The notes under the pieces were generated by a model, which was not told the DNA's origin, did not search any database, and worked only from the letters and a program-made list of their open reading frames with translations. This document shows positions 44,477 through 53,633 of a stretch of 64,000 nt of DNA, piece after piece. Source of the stretch: an uncultured Parvularculaceae bacterium (lineage in GTDB: Bacteria; Pseudomonadota; Alphaproteobacteria; Caulobacterales; Parvularculaceae); assembly GCA_913055785.1 (NCBI GenBank), contig CAJXLJ010000009.1, positions 28,184 through 92,183 of the forward strand, read 5' to 3'. The translations under genes were made by a program, and so were the position numbers. The stretch's first letter is position 1, and the number at the start of each line of letters is the position of its first letter.

Positions 44477-45082
44477 ATGCCCGCCGCCACCATCGGTCCC
44501 GAATTACAGCGCCTGATCGACCTCCTCGCGAAGATGCCGGGACTGGGGCCGCGTTCGGCGAAACGCGCCGCGCTTTATCTCCTGAAAAAACGCGAACAGG
44601 TGATGGGGCCCTTGGCCTTCGCCCTCGACGATGCGGCGAAGAAAGTGAAATCCTGTTCGGTGTGCGGCAACTGGGATTCGATCGATCCGTGCGCGGTCTG
44701 CGCCGACACGGAGCGCGACGGGTCGGTTCTGTGCGTGGTGCAGGATGTGGGCGATCTATGGGCGCTTGAGCGCGCCGGCGCCCACAAGGGCCGCTATCAT
44801 GTGCTGGGCGGGTTGCTCTCGCCCCTCGACGGCGTCGGTCCGGACGATTTGAACATCGGCAAGCTTATCGCCCGGGCGAAGGAAGACGCGGTGAGCGAAG
44901 TCGTGCTGGCGCTCGCCGCCACGGTCGACGGTCAGACCACCGCCCATTATCTCACCGAACATCTCGAAGAGGCGCGAGTGTCAGTGACGCGGCTCAGTCA
45001 GGGCGTGCCGGTGGGCGGCGAACTCGATTATCTCGATGAAGGAACGCTCTCGGCGGCGATGAAGGCGCGCCGGCCGTTTTAG
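44477..45082 (+). CDS. recR: Recombination mediator RecR
   Basis: 201 residues. RecR with RecO/RecF loads RecA at gaps. The N-terminal HhH motif [17 protein letters not shown] ([17 protein letters not shown]) is followed by the four-Cys zinc finger [16 protein letters not shown] and a TOPRIM domain with [39 protein letters not shown]. The usual C-terminal Walker-like segment [15 protein letters not shown] closes it. The start at 44477 gives the family N-terminus. Its stop overlaps the next gene's stop, tail to tail, by 4 bases. Confidence 0.96.
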   Translation: MPAATIGPELQRLIDLLAKMPGLGPRSAKRAALYLLKKREQVMGPLAFALDDAAKKVKSCSVCGNWDSIDPCAVCADTERDGSVLCVVQDVGDLWALERAGAHKGRYHVLGGLLSPLDGVGPDDLNIGKLIARAKEDAVSEVVLALAATVDGQTTAHYLTEHLEEARVSVTRLSQGVPVGGELDYLDEGTLSAAMKARRPF

Positions 45083-46308
45083 GCTGCTTGCTTTGCATTA
45101 AACGCAAAGACGCCCGGCGCCGCGTGGCGGATGCGGCGTATGGTTATGGCGAAAACGATCAGCGCGGCGATAAAAGGATAACTTAATCCCGGCCCGTTCT
45201 TGCTGGCGGCGCTGAAAGCGAGCGGCAAAAGAAACGCCGCCGCGAGCAGCCATTTCTCGTAAGGCAGCCAGCCGTTTTTCAGCGCGATGCTCGCGATTGC
45301 GCCGAGCGGCAGGGCGAGCATGATGAGCTCGTAATGATAGCCGTATGGCGCCGTCATGAAGACGCAGGCGATGAGCGCGCTCGCCTTGAGTAGCGTATCC
45401 TCGAGGCGCCGCCAGGCGAGGAAAACGATTGCGACGGATGCGGCGGCGAAAAGGCCGTATACGAACTTTGCGGCGATGTCAGGGAGCCCCAGATAAAGCG
45501 CCGCGCTGTAGGGCGTCGCCATCTTTTCAACCGGCAGCCGGCCGTCGCCGAGCAGGTCCGACGTGCTTTGCAGAGAGGCGAGGAACGCCTGCCAGACCTC
45601 GGGCCCGAAGACGGCAAGGCTCGCCAGCGCCAGCGCCGCGGCTGTCGCGACGGCGGTGAAGAACGACCGCCAGCAGCCTGCGGCGAGATAGGCGACAGGG
45701 ATGAGAATGCCGAGATGCGGCTTCATGGTGAGGAGGCCCGCCGCGACGCCGGCGAGGATCGGCCGCGTCTTCGGATAGACGGCGGCGAGGACGATCAGCG
45801 CCCCGGTGAAAAACCCGTTCTGGCCGGTGATATAGGCTGCATAGGCCGATGGGCTCGCCAGGATCGCGAACAGGATGAGCTTATCCGTCGCGATATTGCG
45901 CATGACCGCGGCGAAACCGGCGGCGCTCGCCGTCGACCATACTGCATAACCGGCGAGATGCGGCAGCAGCGCCAGCGGCGCGAGCATCAGGAGATAGGTC
46001 GGCGGATATTGCCAGGTGAGATTGACGTCGGCGCGGTCAGGGTAGAGCCGCCCCATCAGATCCTGAAAGAACGCGGCGTTGTATATCTCCGCCGCCGCGC
46101 CTTCGACCGTCCCCTTCGCCGCCGTATAAAAGGCGAGAAAGTCGCCGCCAATGACGATGTCGCTGCGGCCGGTCGCCGCGAGGAAATACATGGCGATGGT
46201 GGTCAGGGCTGCGATCGCCGCCCAAATGCTGAGGGCGATCGAGACCTTCTTCCTTGTGGGCTGGAATTTCCGCCAGTCCACGCGCCAGCTCATTTCGACA
46301 TTGGCCAT
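45079..46308 (-). CDS. GT87-like polytopic membrane glycosyltransferase
   Basis: 409 residues with about ten hydrophobic segments. The early loop [24 protein letters not shown], which holds an Asp, and the [25 protein letters not shown] segment are landmarks of the GT87/DUF2029 family, related to polyprenol-phosphate mannosyltransferases. [17 protein letters not shown] segment follows. The substrate is unknown. It is transcribed leftward on its own and converges on recR. The ATG at 46308 gives a short cytosolic N-terminus. Confidence 0.85.
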   Translation of the reverse strand: MANVEMSWRVDWRKFQPTRKKVSIALSIWAAIAALTTIAMYFLAATGRSDIVIGGDFLAFYTAAKGTVEGAAAEIYNAAFFQDLMGRLYPDRADVNLTWQYPPTYLLMLAPLALLPHLAGYAVWSTASAAGFAAVMRNIATDKLILFAILASPSAYAAYITGQNGFFTGALIVLAAVYPKTRPILAGVAAGLLTMKPHLGILIPVAYLAAGCWRSFFTAVATAAALALASLAVFGPEVWQAFLASLQSTSDLLGDGRLPVEKMATPYSAALYLGLPDIAAKFVYGLFAAASVAIVFLAWRRLEDTLLKASALIACVFMTAPYGYHYELIMLALPLGAIASIALKNGWLPYEKWLLAAAFLLPLAFSAASKNGPGLSYPFIAALIVFAITIRRIRHAAPGVFAFNAKQAA

Positions 46309-46453
46309 CGGTCCCGGGCGCTCCCGCTTTCCGTCGTTCTGTGGATAAAACCGTTCGGAGCCTAGGGTTAACGAATAAAGAAAGGATTATTGGGGTCCTG
46401 AACGTGGAAAAAGCCGGGACTCTTGCGCTGCCGAATCGACCTAGCGTCGCGCC

Positions 46454-47890
46454 ATGATGGATGCGGTTTTCAATACGCTCGGCCTGTCGCCGTCATCGCC
46501 CGGTTTCTGGCTGTTGCTGACAGCGCTTGGCGCGGCGGTATTCGCGGCCCTGCGATGGCGCGCCGCCGCGCGGCGGGCGGCGGACGCCGGGGCGGGGCTT
46601 GAGCGCTCGCGGATCGGTCTCGCCATCGCCGAGGCGAAGATCGCCGAAGCGGAGAAGGTCGCCGCCGAGCTCGCTGACGAGCGCGCTTTGAGGCAGCGGC
46701 TTGAAACCGAACGGGCGGCGGACGCGGTGCGCCTCGCAGAACGGGAGCGCGCGCTTGAAGAGCTGAAAGTTCGTATGGAAACGGAATTCAGTGCGGCGAC
46801 GGCGAAGCTGCTCGAGGGCGCGCACAAGTCATTCCTCGAACGCGCCGGCGAGACCTTCGAGCGTTACCGTGAAACGGCGAGTTCGGAAGGCGAAAAGCGT
46901 CGAAAGGCCCTCGACGATCTCTTGAAGCCGGTGAGCGAAACCCTTGTCCGCTACGAAAAGGGCCTGTCGGAGCTGCGCGCCGAGCAGCAGAAATCGCGCG
47001 GCGAGCTCGCCGGACAGATCGGCGAGTTGTCGAAATCGACGCAGCATGTGCGGCTTGAAGCGCAAAAGCTCGCAACGGCGTTGCGCGCCGGGCCGAAAAC
47101 CCGCGGCCGCTGGGGCGAGGAACAGCTCCGCAATGTGGTCGAGATCGCCGGCATGACCGCTTATGTGGATTTCGTCGAACAGGCGACGCACCATGACGGC
47201 GACCAGCGCAAGCAGCCGGATATGGTGGTGCGGCTGCCTGGCGCGCGGGTGATCGCCGTCGATTCCAAGGTTTCCCTCGGCGCCTATCTCGATGCGGTGG
47301 AGGCCGAGACGGATGAGCAGCGCGCCGCCTATCTGGCGCGTCACGCGGAAGATCTCTGGAAGCATGTGCAGAGTCTCTCGAAGAAGGAATACGCCGCCTC
47401 GCTGCGCGATGCGCTCGACTATGTGGTTATGTTCGTGCCCGGAGAAAACTTCTTCTCCGCTGCGCTGGAGGCCCGGCCGCAGCTCTATCAGGACGCGTTC
47501 GACCGCAAGATCCTGATCGCCTCTCCGACCATCCTGATCGCCTTGCTGAAATCGGCGGCGCTCAACTGGCGGCAGGAGAAGATGACCGAACATGCGCACG
47601 CCGTCGCGGGTATGGCGAAGGACCTTTACGACAGCCTGCGCAAGATGGGCGAGAATATCGCCGGCCTCGGCAAGGCCCTGAACGCCGCTGTCGGCAAGTA
47701 CAATGCGACGATTGGCGGGCTCGAACAGCGGGTCATGCCGCGCGCGCGCAAATTCGCCGACTATGAAATTCCGGGTGTAGAAGACGAGATCGCGCCGCTC
47801 GCGCCGCTGGAAAGCGCCCCGCGCGAACCCCGCGCCGACAAGGATCTGCTTCTGCCGGGCTTTGATGATGAAAAGGACGACGCCGCTTAG
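46454..47890 (+). CDS. rmuC: DNA recombination protein RmuC
   Basis: 478 residues: an N-terminal membrane helix (about 14-33), a long Ala/Glu-rich coiled coil (about 45-210), then the RmuC domain with GRWGEEQLRNVVEIAGMT, QPDMVVRLPGARVIAVDSKVSLGAYLDA, VMFVPGENFFSAALE and ILIASPTILIALLKSAALNWRQEKMTEHA. The domain carries a PD-(D/E)xK-like signature (Asp and Glu before DSK). RmuC suppresses rearrangement at inverted repeats and has antiplasmid-like links. It faces a diverged RmuC-like gene on the other strand, across the palindrome at 47913-48030. Confidence 0.95.
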   Translation: MMDAVFNTLGLSPSSPGFWLLLTALGAAVFAALRWRAAARRAADAGAGLERSRIGLAIAEAKIAEAEKVAAELADERALRQRLETERAADAVRLAERERALEELKVRMETEFSAATAKLLEGAHKSFLERAGETFERYRETASSEGEKRRKALDDLLKPVSETLVRYEKGLSELRAEQQKSRGELAGQIGELSKSTQHVRLEAQKLATALRAGPKTRGRWGEEQLRNVVEIAGMTAYVDFVEQATHHDGDQRKQPDMVVRLPGARVIAVDSKVSLGAYLDAVEAETDEQRAAYLARHAEDLWKHVQSLSKKEYAASLRDALDYVVMFVPGENFFSAALEARPQLYQDAFDRKILIASPTILIALLKSAALNWRQEKMTEHAHAVAGMAKDLYDSLRKMGENIAGLGKALNAAVGKYNATIGGLEQRVMPRARKFADYEIPGVEDEIAPLAPLESAPREPRADKDLLLPGFDDEKDDAA

Positions 47891-47912
47891 GCGTTTCTAA
47901 CGCAGCGTGCGG

Positions 47913-48030
47913 TCAATTCGCATCACTGTCCTTCGTGACAATCATTTTCTTCATCCTGAGGAGCAAGCCTTTGGCTTGCGTCTCGAAGGACGAAGAAAAT
48001 GATCCCTCAGGATGAAGTGATGCGAATTGA
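47913..48030. repeat. 118-bp nested palindromic element between two RmuC-family genes
   Basis: The outermost arms TCAATTCGCATCACT (47913-47927) and AGTGATGCGAATTGA (48016-48030) are perfectly complementary. Nested inside are TCATCCTGAGG/CCTCAGGATGA (47951-47961 and 48005-48015), ATCATTTTCTTC/GAAGAAAATGAT (47941-47952 and 47992-48003), which compete with each other, and a core hairpin GCAAGCC-TTT-GGCTTGC (47963-47979). The core TCATCCTGAGGAGC...GTCTCGAAGGACGAAG resembles a dispersed repeat seen in alphaproteobacterial genomes. It sits tail to tail between rmuC and the RmuC-like gene and may serve as a bidirectional terminator. Confidence 0.8.
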
Positions 48031-48041
48031 TTGCGGGGGCC

Positions 48042-49898
48042 CTAACGCAGCGGGAAGGGCGGCTTCGTCGATGCGGGCGCGGTTTTTTCCTCGTCCTCGG
48101 CGATCGCTTCCTGCTTTTGCAGTCTTTCAAACGCTTCTTCTTCTGGCGACAGCGCCTGCTTTGACGGCGCCGGCGGTTTCGCCGTCCCGCCGCTTTCAAG
48201 CGCCGCGATGCGCGCCTCGAGCTTGTTGAGATCGGGTCCGGCGCTGGTGGCGTTCGAAACGGCGCTCATCATGTGCAGGCTCGACATCATTGACGTTGGC
48301 GACAGGATCCACACCCGTGCGCGATAACTGTCCTGAACAAGGTCGGCGAAATTCGTATGCAGATCATTGAAGATCGCTTCCGACGGCGTGAACAGGATTG
48401 CGAAGTCCGCCGTTTCCCCGGGTTCGATCAGGTTTTCAGCGACGTCGACTATGTGCCGCAAGGCCGCGCGCTGATAGGCGCCGCGGGCTTTTTCATCCCC
48501 GACGCCGGCGCGCGCATACTCCTCGAACGCGGCGACAGGATAGCTTGCGTCAACCGCGACGGGCGCGGCGAGCCCCGGCATGGTGATCAGGCAATCGGCG
48601 TCTCGCCCGGTCGAGAGCTTTTTTGAAAAGATATACCGCCCAGCAGGCAGCGCAGAGCGGACGAGATCGGGCAGTTCCACTTGCCCGGCGCCGGCGCCGG
48701 CGCTGCGTTCGGCGAGGAGCGTGTTGAGCCGGGCAAGTTCTCTGGCGAGCACGCCGGTCTGTTCCTGCGCCGCAGACAGTTTGTCGATGCGCGCGCTGAG
48801 CGAGTCGATCGCCTCGCCCGTCGCGGCGCGCATGTCGCCAACCTCCCGGTCGAGCCTGTCTGCAAACGCCGCCGCCAGCGCTTCGGTATCGCTCTGGCTG
48901 GCGCTTGCGTCAGCAAGTCTGGCGTCGAGATCGGCGGCGAGGGTCGCAAAGCGTTCCTCGAGCGTGGCGCCGAGATGGTTCGAGACGGATTCCGCGTCGC
49001 TTTTGAGGGTTTCGGCTTTCTCCGCCAGCTTGCGCTGCATGGCGGCGACCGACTGCATGCGCTGTTCGAGGGCGGCTTCCGCCTTGCGCCGTTCAAACTC
49101 GGCCTCGCGTGCGGCGTCCTCCCTTGCGGCGAGGTAAATCCGGTCGCGTTCGTCAGCATCCTGCCGGGCCCGCGCTTCGGCGTCAGCGCGGCGGCGGGTC
49201 TCCTCGCGTTCGTACTCCGCGCGTTCATATTCAAGCCGCGCCCGCTCTTCTGCTTCCTCTTCCTCCCGGCGGCGCATCTCTTCTCGTTCTTCCTGCTCGC
49301 GGCGCTCGCGTTCCATGTCGGCGATGTCGAGATCGCCGCCGTCATGGCGCCGGCGGGCGGCGGCGGCGTGGCCTTCATACTCGTTCTCGCCGGCAGGACG
49401 AGCGTCCTGCGTTTCAGGCGCCTGCTCGCGGTTTTCAAAAATGCCGGCGAACGGCGCCGGGCGCCGGTCAAGCCCGGCGCGGGTGTCTTCGTAAACCTCG
49501 TCTTCTTCGGCCTCGATTTCAGGGGTGGGCGCGGGCTCTGGTTCGGGCGCTGGCGCTGCGGGTTTTTCCCTGCCCCATCGTTTCTTCGGTTTCTTGTCTT
49601 TCTTGCTTTTTCGCGCGGGCGGTTGGTCTTCCGCCGGATCTTCAAATGTGATCTCGGCGCCTTCGCCCGCGGGTTCGAAAAACGTCGATTGCTTTTCGGC
49701 GCGCGCACGCGCCGGCCTGATCACCCGTCCGCGGATGATCAGGAACATGACCAGAAAAAGTATGAAGAGAAAGCCGCCGAAACCGACCCACAGCGCGACG
49801 CCGGGATCGGCCAGGAAGGCGTCGGCGCCTTGCGCCGAGCGCTCGCTTGCGCTCAGCCCTTCGGTCCCGGCCTGGACCGACGGCGTCCCGATCTCCAT
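48042..49898 (-). CDS. Divergent RmuC-like coiled-coil membrane protein
   Basis: 618 residues. One transmembrane helix (about 33-56), then an acidic, Pro-rich region, a very long Glu/Arg/Ala coiled coil (about 190-410), and a C-terminal domain that repeats the RmuC pattern in weaker form. Matching blocks are ADCLITMPGLAAPVAVDASYPVAAFEEYARAG, FAILFTPSEAIFNDLHTNFADLVQDSY and RVWILSPTSMMSSLHMMSAV. In RmuC the DSK triad is expected where VDAS stands here, so the catalytic Lys is replaced by Ser. This could be a non-catalytic paralogue. It faces rmuC across a nested palindrome. Confidence 0.75.
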   Translation of the reverse strand: MEIGTPSVQAGTEGLSASERSAQGADAFLADPGVALWVGFGGFLFILFLVMFLIIRGRVIRPARARAEKQSTFFEPAGEGAEITFEDPAEDQPPARKSKKDKKPKKRWGREKPAAPAPEPEPAPTPEIEAEEDEVYEDTRAGLDRRPAPFAGIFENREQAPETQDARPAGENEYEGHAAAARRRHDGGDLDIADMERERREQEEREEMRRREEEEAEERARLEYERAEYEREETRRRADAEARARQDADERDRIYLAAREDAAREAEFERRKAEAALEQRMQSVAAMQRKLAEKAETLKSDAESVSNHLGATLEERFATLAADLDARLADASASQSDTEALAAAFADRLDREVGDMRAATGEAIDSLSARIDKLSAAQEQTGVLARELARLNTLLAERSAGAGAGQVELPDLVRSALPAGRYIFSKKLSTGRDADCLITMPGLAAPVAVDASYPVAAFEEYARAGVGDEKARGAYQRAALRHIVDVAENLIEPGETADFAILFTPSEAIFNDLHTNFADLVQDSYRARVWILSPTSMMSSLHMMSAVSNATSAGPDLNKLEARIAALESGGTAKPPAPSKQALSPEEEAFERLQKQEAIAEDEEKTAPASTKPPFPLR

Positions 49899-50043
49899 CT
49901 CGACCCCCAGCGATACTCACCACTGCCGGCTGGCATAATATGGGAAAAGGCGAGAAAAAGCGAGGGCTTAGCGGTTAACCATAAAAGTCCCGGCAGGGCT
50001 TGGGCATCTTGACGGCGGGGCGCCCCGGCCATAGGTGGTCAGT

Positions 50044-50559
50044 ATGGCGATCAGACCCATTATAACGGCCCCGGACCCGCGCCTCCGGCAGGTTTCAAAA
50101 CCTGTCGAGAAGGTCGACGACGCGTTGCGCACGCTCATGGATGACATGCTGGAGACGATGTATGACGCGCCGGGTATCGGTCTTGCGGCGATCCAGATCG
50201 GCGAGCCGGTGCGCGTGATCGTGATGGATCTCGCGAAAGAAGATGAAGAGCCGCAGCCGCGCTATTTCGCCAATCCGGAAATTCTCGATCCGTCCGAAGA
50301 CTTGAGTGTCTATGAAGAGGGCTGCCTGTCGGTCCCGGAATACTACGATGAAGTCGAGCGGCCGGCCCGGTGCCGCGTGAAATATCTCGACTATCATGGC
50401 GAACCGCAGATTCTCGAGACCGAGGGGCTTCTCGCCACCTGCATCCAGCACGAGATGGATCATCTCGAGGGCGTTCTCTTCATCGACCACCTGTCGCGGC
50501 TGAAGCGCGACCGGGTCCTTCGCAAGCTCAAAAAAGAACAGCGCCTCGCCGCCGAATAG
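50044..50559 (+). CDS. def: Peptide deformylase
   Basis: 171 residues. Def removes the formyl group from the initiator Met of new proteins. The three metal/active-site motifs are [18 protein letters not shown] and QHEMDHLEG; the Cys and the two His of these bind the metal and Glu is catalytic. The ATG at 50044 (AGGTGG upstream) gives the usual [15 protein letters not shown] start. fmt follows 28 bp later, so deformylation and formylation genes sit together. Confidence 0.97.
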   Translation: MAIRPIITAPDPRLRQVSKPVEKVDDALRTLMDDMLETMYDAPGIGLAAIQIGEPVRVIVMDLAKEDEEPQPRYFANPEILDPSEDLSVYEEGCLSVPEYYDEVERPARCRVKYLDYHGEPQILETEGLLATCIQHEMDHLEGVLFIDHLSRLKRDRVLRKLKKEQRLAAE

Positions 50560-50587
50560 GCGGGAGGTCGGCGGGAGACGGTTCATC

Positions 50588-51508
50588 ATGCGCCTCGCCT
50601 TTATGGGCACGCCGGCGTTCTCGGTTCCGGTCCTGAGCGAACTCATCGCCGCCGGTCATGACGTGGCCGCCGTCTACACGCGCGCGCCGAAGCCTTCGGG
50701 GCGCGGCCGCAAGCTGACGCCGTCGCCGGTTCACCAGTTCGCCGAGGCGCACGGGCTCGACGTTCGCACGCCGAAGAATTTCAAGGCTCAGGAAGAGGTC
50801 GCCGCGTTCGACGCGCTGGCGCTCGATGCGGCGGTGGTCGTCGCCTATGGGCTGATCCTGCCGCAGGCGGTGCTCGATGCGCCGCGCCATGGCTGCCTTA
50901 ATCTGCATGCGTCATTGTTGCCGCGCTGGCGCGGCGCCGCGCCGATCAACCGCGCGATCATGACCGGCGACAAGATTACCGGCGTGCAGGTGATGCAGAT
51001 GGAGGCGGGACTCGACACCGGGCCGATCCTGCTTTCCGAAAGCGTCGAGATCGCCCCTGACGACACGGCGGCGAGCCTGCATGACCGGCTTTCCCAGGTG
51101 GCGGCGGGGCTGGCCCCCCGGGCGCTGGCGGCGCTTGAGCGCGGCGGGCTCGCCGCGACGCCGCAGGCTGAGGAAGGCGTCGTTTACGCCCATAAAATAA
51201 GCGCCGAAGAGGCGCGCATCGACTGGTCGCGGCCCGCGGCCGAGGTCGATAGCCATATCCGCGGGCTGTCGCCGTTTCCGGGCGCCTGGTGTGAGATCGA
51301 TGGCGCGCGCGTCAAACTGCTGATGTCGAGACTGGCGGAAGGGTCGGGCGCGCCGGGTGTTGTTCTTGGGGCGGATCAAAGGTTTGTGGTCGCCTGCGCT
51401 GGCGGCGCCGTCGAGCTCGTCACGTTGCAGCGCGCGGGCAAGAAACCGCAGAGCGCGGCGGAATTTCTGCGCGGCTTTCCGCTGGAGGCGGGGCGAAAGT
51501 TTTCCTAA
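50588..51508 (+). CDS. fmt: Methionyl-tRNA formyltransferase
   Basis: 306 residues. Fmt transfers formyl from 10-formyl-THF to Met-tRNAfMet for initiation. The N-terminal Rossmann part begins [19 protein letters not shown], and the catalytic block is [21 protein letters not shown], with the downstream GLDTGP Asp. The C-terminal OB domain contains [14 protein letters not shown]. It follows def on the same strand. The next gene, lepB, runs in the opposite direction, with only 6 bp between stops. Confidence 0.97.
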   Translation: MRLAFMGTPAFSVPVLSELIAAGHDVAAVYTRAPKPSGRGRKLTPSPVHQFAEAHGLDVRTPKNFKAQEEVAAFDALALDAAVVVAYGLILPQAVLDAPRHGCLNLHASLLPRWRGAAPINRAIMTGDKITGVQVMQMEAGLDTGPILLSESVEIAPDDTAASLHDRLSQVAAGLAPRALAALERGGLAATPQAEEGVVYAHKISAEEARIDWSRPAAEVDSHIRGLSPFPGAWCEIDGARVKLLMSRLAEGSGAPGVVLGADQRFVVACAGGAVELVTLQRAGKKPQSAAEFLRGFPLEAGRKFS

Positions 51509-51514
51509 GCGCCG

Positions 51515-52255
51515 TTACTGCAGCTTCGAAAACCATTTGCTTTTGTGTTTTTTAAGACCTTTTTCGGCGTTGCCGATATTGGTCGAGGCGACGATATAGT
51601 CGGCGCGCCCGACGAGAAACTCCATGGGCAGGAGACCCACGCCGGGGTTTTCAAACCGGCTGTCCATCGAGTTGTCGCGGTTGTCGCCCATGACGAACAG
51701 GCTGCTGTCCGGCACGATGACGGGCCCGAAATTGTCCGCATAGGTATTGTCTCCGCGTTCGAGTATTCCATGCGTCCGCCCGTCCGGCAGATCTTCGAGG
51801 AACCGGCCCACAGCCGCGATATCGCCGCGATGCTCGCGATAACGATAGGCGTCCTCCATGGCGCGCGGGGTCAGCTCGCCATTGATGTAGAGGCGGCCGT
51901 TCTCCAGCATGATCTCGTCGCCGGGAAGCCCGATGACCCGCTTGATATAGGTCTGGCGGGTGACAGGGTGTTTAAAGACGACGATCTCGCCGCGTTCGGG
52001 CGCTCGGCCGAATACGCGGCCGGTCGGCGTTGACAATTCCGGGCCGATGGAGAATGGCGTTGAATACCGGCTGTAGCCATAAACGAACTTGTTGACGGCG
52101 ATGCGGTCCCCGACGGCGAGGGTCGGCAGCATGCTCTCGCTTGGAATGTAATACATGCCGTAAGCGGTCGTGCCGAAGATGGTGAAGATCGAGAACAGGG
52201 AAGCGAAGAACAATAACTCGGAGCGTAACCGCCGCCAGATGCTTTTCCGGATCAT
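51515..52255 (-). CDS. lepB: Signal peptidase I
   Basis: 246 residues. An N-terminal membrane helix (about 13-34) is followed by the periplasmic catalytic domain. The Ser/Lys dyad is Ser41 in IPSESMLPTL and Lys105 in YIKRVIGLPGD. The later DNRDNSMDSRFENPGVGLLP motif belongs to box E. LepB cleaves signal peptides from secreted proteins. It is divergent from truA, with 35 bp between starts. A role as the main signal peptidase is likely but cannot be proven, as other copies may exist elsewhere. Confidence 0.95.
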   Translation of the reverse strand: MIRKSIWRRLRSELLFFASLFSIFTIFGTTAYGMYYIPSESMLPTLAVGDRIAVNKFVYGYSRYSTPFSIGPELSTPTGRVFGRAPERGEIVVFKHPVTRQTYIKRVIGLPGDEIMLENGRLYINGELTPRAMEDAYRYREHRGDIAAVGRFLEDLPDGRTHGILERGDNTYADNFGPVIVPDSSLFVMGDNRDNSMDSRFENPGVGLLPMEFLVGRADYIVASTNIGNAEKGLKKHKSKWFSKLQ

Positions 52256-52290
52256 TTGCGCGCCTTTCGAAACTCTCGCAACAATAGCCT

Positions 52291-53037
52291 ATGCCAAGAT
52301 ATAAGCTAATCCTGGAATATGATGGCGGTCCCTATGTCGGCTGGCAGCGCCAGGAGAACGGCCCGTCGATTCAAGCCGCGCTCGAGGCGGCGGCGCACGC
52401 CCTTTCCGGGGAAACCGTGACCGCCCATGCGGCCGGACGCACCGATGCCGGGGTTCACGCGCTCGCCATGACGGCGCATCTCGATATGGAAAAGACATTC
52501 CGCGCCGATGTTGCGCGCGACGCGCTGAACCAGCATTTGCGGCCCCGGCCGATCGCCGTGCTGGCGGCCGAGATCGTCACTGAAGATTTTCACGCGCGCT
52601 TTTCCTGTGTTCGCCGGTCCTATGAATACCGCATCGTCAACCGCCGCCCGCCTTTGACGCTCGACGCGGGGCGTGCCTGGCGCGTGTCGCCGGCGCTCGA
52701 TGCGGATGCGATGCATGAGGCGGCGCAGGCGCTGGTCGGCAAGCATGACTTCACGACCTTCCGCGCCGCCGCCTGCCAGTCGGATTCGCCGGTGAAGACG
52801 CTCGACGAGATCAGCGTCGCGCGCGCCGGCGAGGAAGTTTTCATCCGTTGTTCGGCGCGCTCGTTTCTTCATCATCAGGTGCGCGCATTCGCCGGCTCGC
52901 TCGTCGAGGTCGGGCGCGGCAAGTGGCGGGCGAAGGATCTCAAAGCCGCACTGGAGGCGAAAGACCGCGCCGCCTGCGGACCGTCGGCGCCGGCGGAAGG
53001 GCTTTATTTCGTGCGCGCCGATTATGAGACCAGCTGA
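52291..53037 (+). CDS. truA: tRNA pseudouridine(38-40) synthase TruA
   Basis: 248 residues. TruA modifies U38, U39 and U40 in the tRNA anticodon stem. The catalytic Asp52 is in [27 protein letters not shown] at the start, [11 protein letters not shown] and [24 protein letters not shown] near the end are family-typical. It sits with def and fmt in the usual alphaproteobacterial neighbourhood. The last 16 bases overlap the 3' end of the membrane protein gene on the other strand. Confidence 0.97.
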   Translation: MPRYKLILEYDGGPYVGWQRQENGPSIQAALEAAAHALSGETVTAHAAGRTDAGVHALAMTAHLDMEKTFRADVARDALNQHLRPRPIAVLAAEIVTEDFHARFSCVRRSYEYRIVNRRPPLTLDAGRAWRVSPALDADAMHEAAQALVGKHDFTTFRAAACQSDSPVKTLDEISVARAGEEVFIRCSARSFLHHQVRAFAGSLVEVGRGKWRAKDLKAALEAKDRAACGPSAPAEGLYFVRADYETS

Positions 53038-53633
53038 TAAAGGCCGATCGCGCCCTGGGTGAGGAAGCTGCTGAGGACGATCTGCCCCACGGTCAGCATC
53101 GCGATGATTGCGATGGTCACGCCGATGGTGAAAGGCAGCGTCCGCCGCAGCACATGCCAGAAGATCACATAGCTGAAGATGACGACCGGCAGGGCGAAGA
53201 CGGCGAACAGTTCCGCATTGCCGGTGAGCGCGAGAATGGCGGCCGGCGCCGATGCGGCGGCGAAGCTCAGGAAATGGCTCCAGTTGTAGGCGATGATCAT
53301 GGTTCCCGCCTGTCCCGACGCGCCCGCCGTCCGCGCGGCGGCGGAAAGCAGCGCGACGCTCGCCCCCCAGTAGATCAGGAACGATAAAAGGCGCGCGCCG
53401 AACAGCCATAAGAAAGGCGCCTTGGCGAAGATCGTGTCGCCATGGTTTTCCGCCATCGCCGCCAACCGTTGCGCGCCCATATAGGCGGTGAAGACGAAGG
53501 GCGCGGAAAGCAGGACCGCCCAGAAGGACTGGAACACGCCGTCGAGGGAGCGATCGAGTTCGGTCTCGCCGTTTCCGAAGGCGAGGCTCCAGACGCCTTT
53601 TATCTGCCGCGCCGTATAAGTGAAATCGATCAT
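53022..53633 (-). CDS. Polytopic membrane protein between truA and dapE
   Basis: 203 residues with five hydrophobic helices: about 37-57, 72-95, 110-133, 140-160 and 170-195. Parts resemble Yip1-like membrane proteins, and genes of this type often sit between truA and dapE in alphaproteobacteria. Function unknown. Its start overlaps the dapE stop by four bases, so it is probably translated with dapE. The 3' end overlaps truA by 16 bases, tail to tail. Confidence 0.82.
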   Translation of the reverse strand: MIDFTYTARQIKGVWSLAFGNGETELDRSLDGVFQSFWAVLLSAPFVFTAYMGAQRLAAMAENHGDTIFAKAPFLWLFGARLLSFLIYWGASVALLSAAARTAGASGQAGTMIIAYNWSHFLSFAAASAPAAILALTGNAELFAVFALPVVIFSYVIFWHVLRRTLPFTIGVTIAIIAMLTVGQIVLSSFLTQGAIGLYQLVS

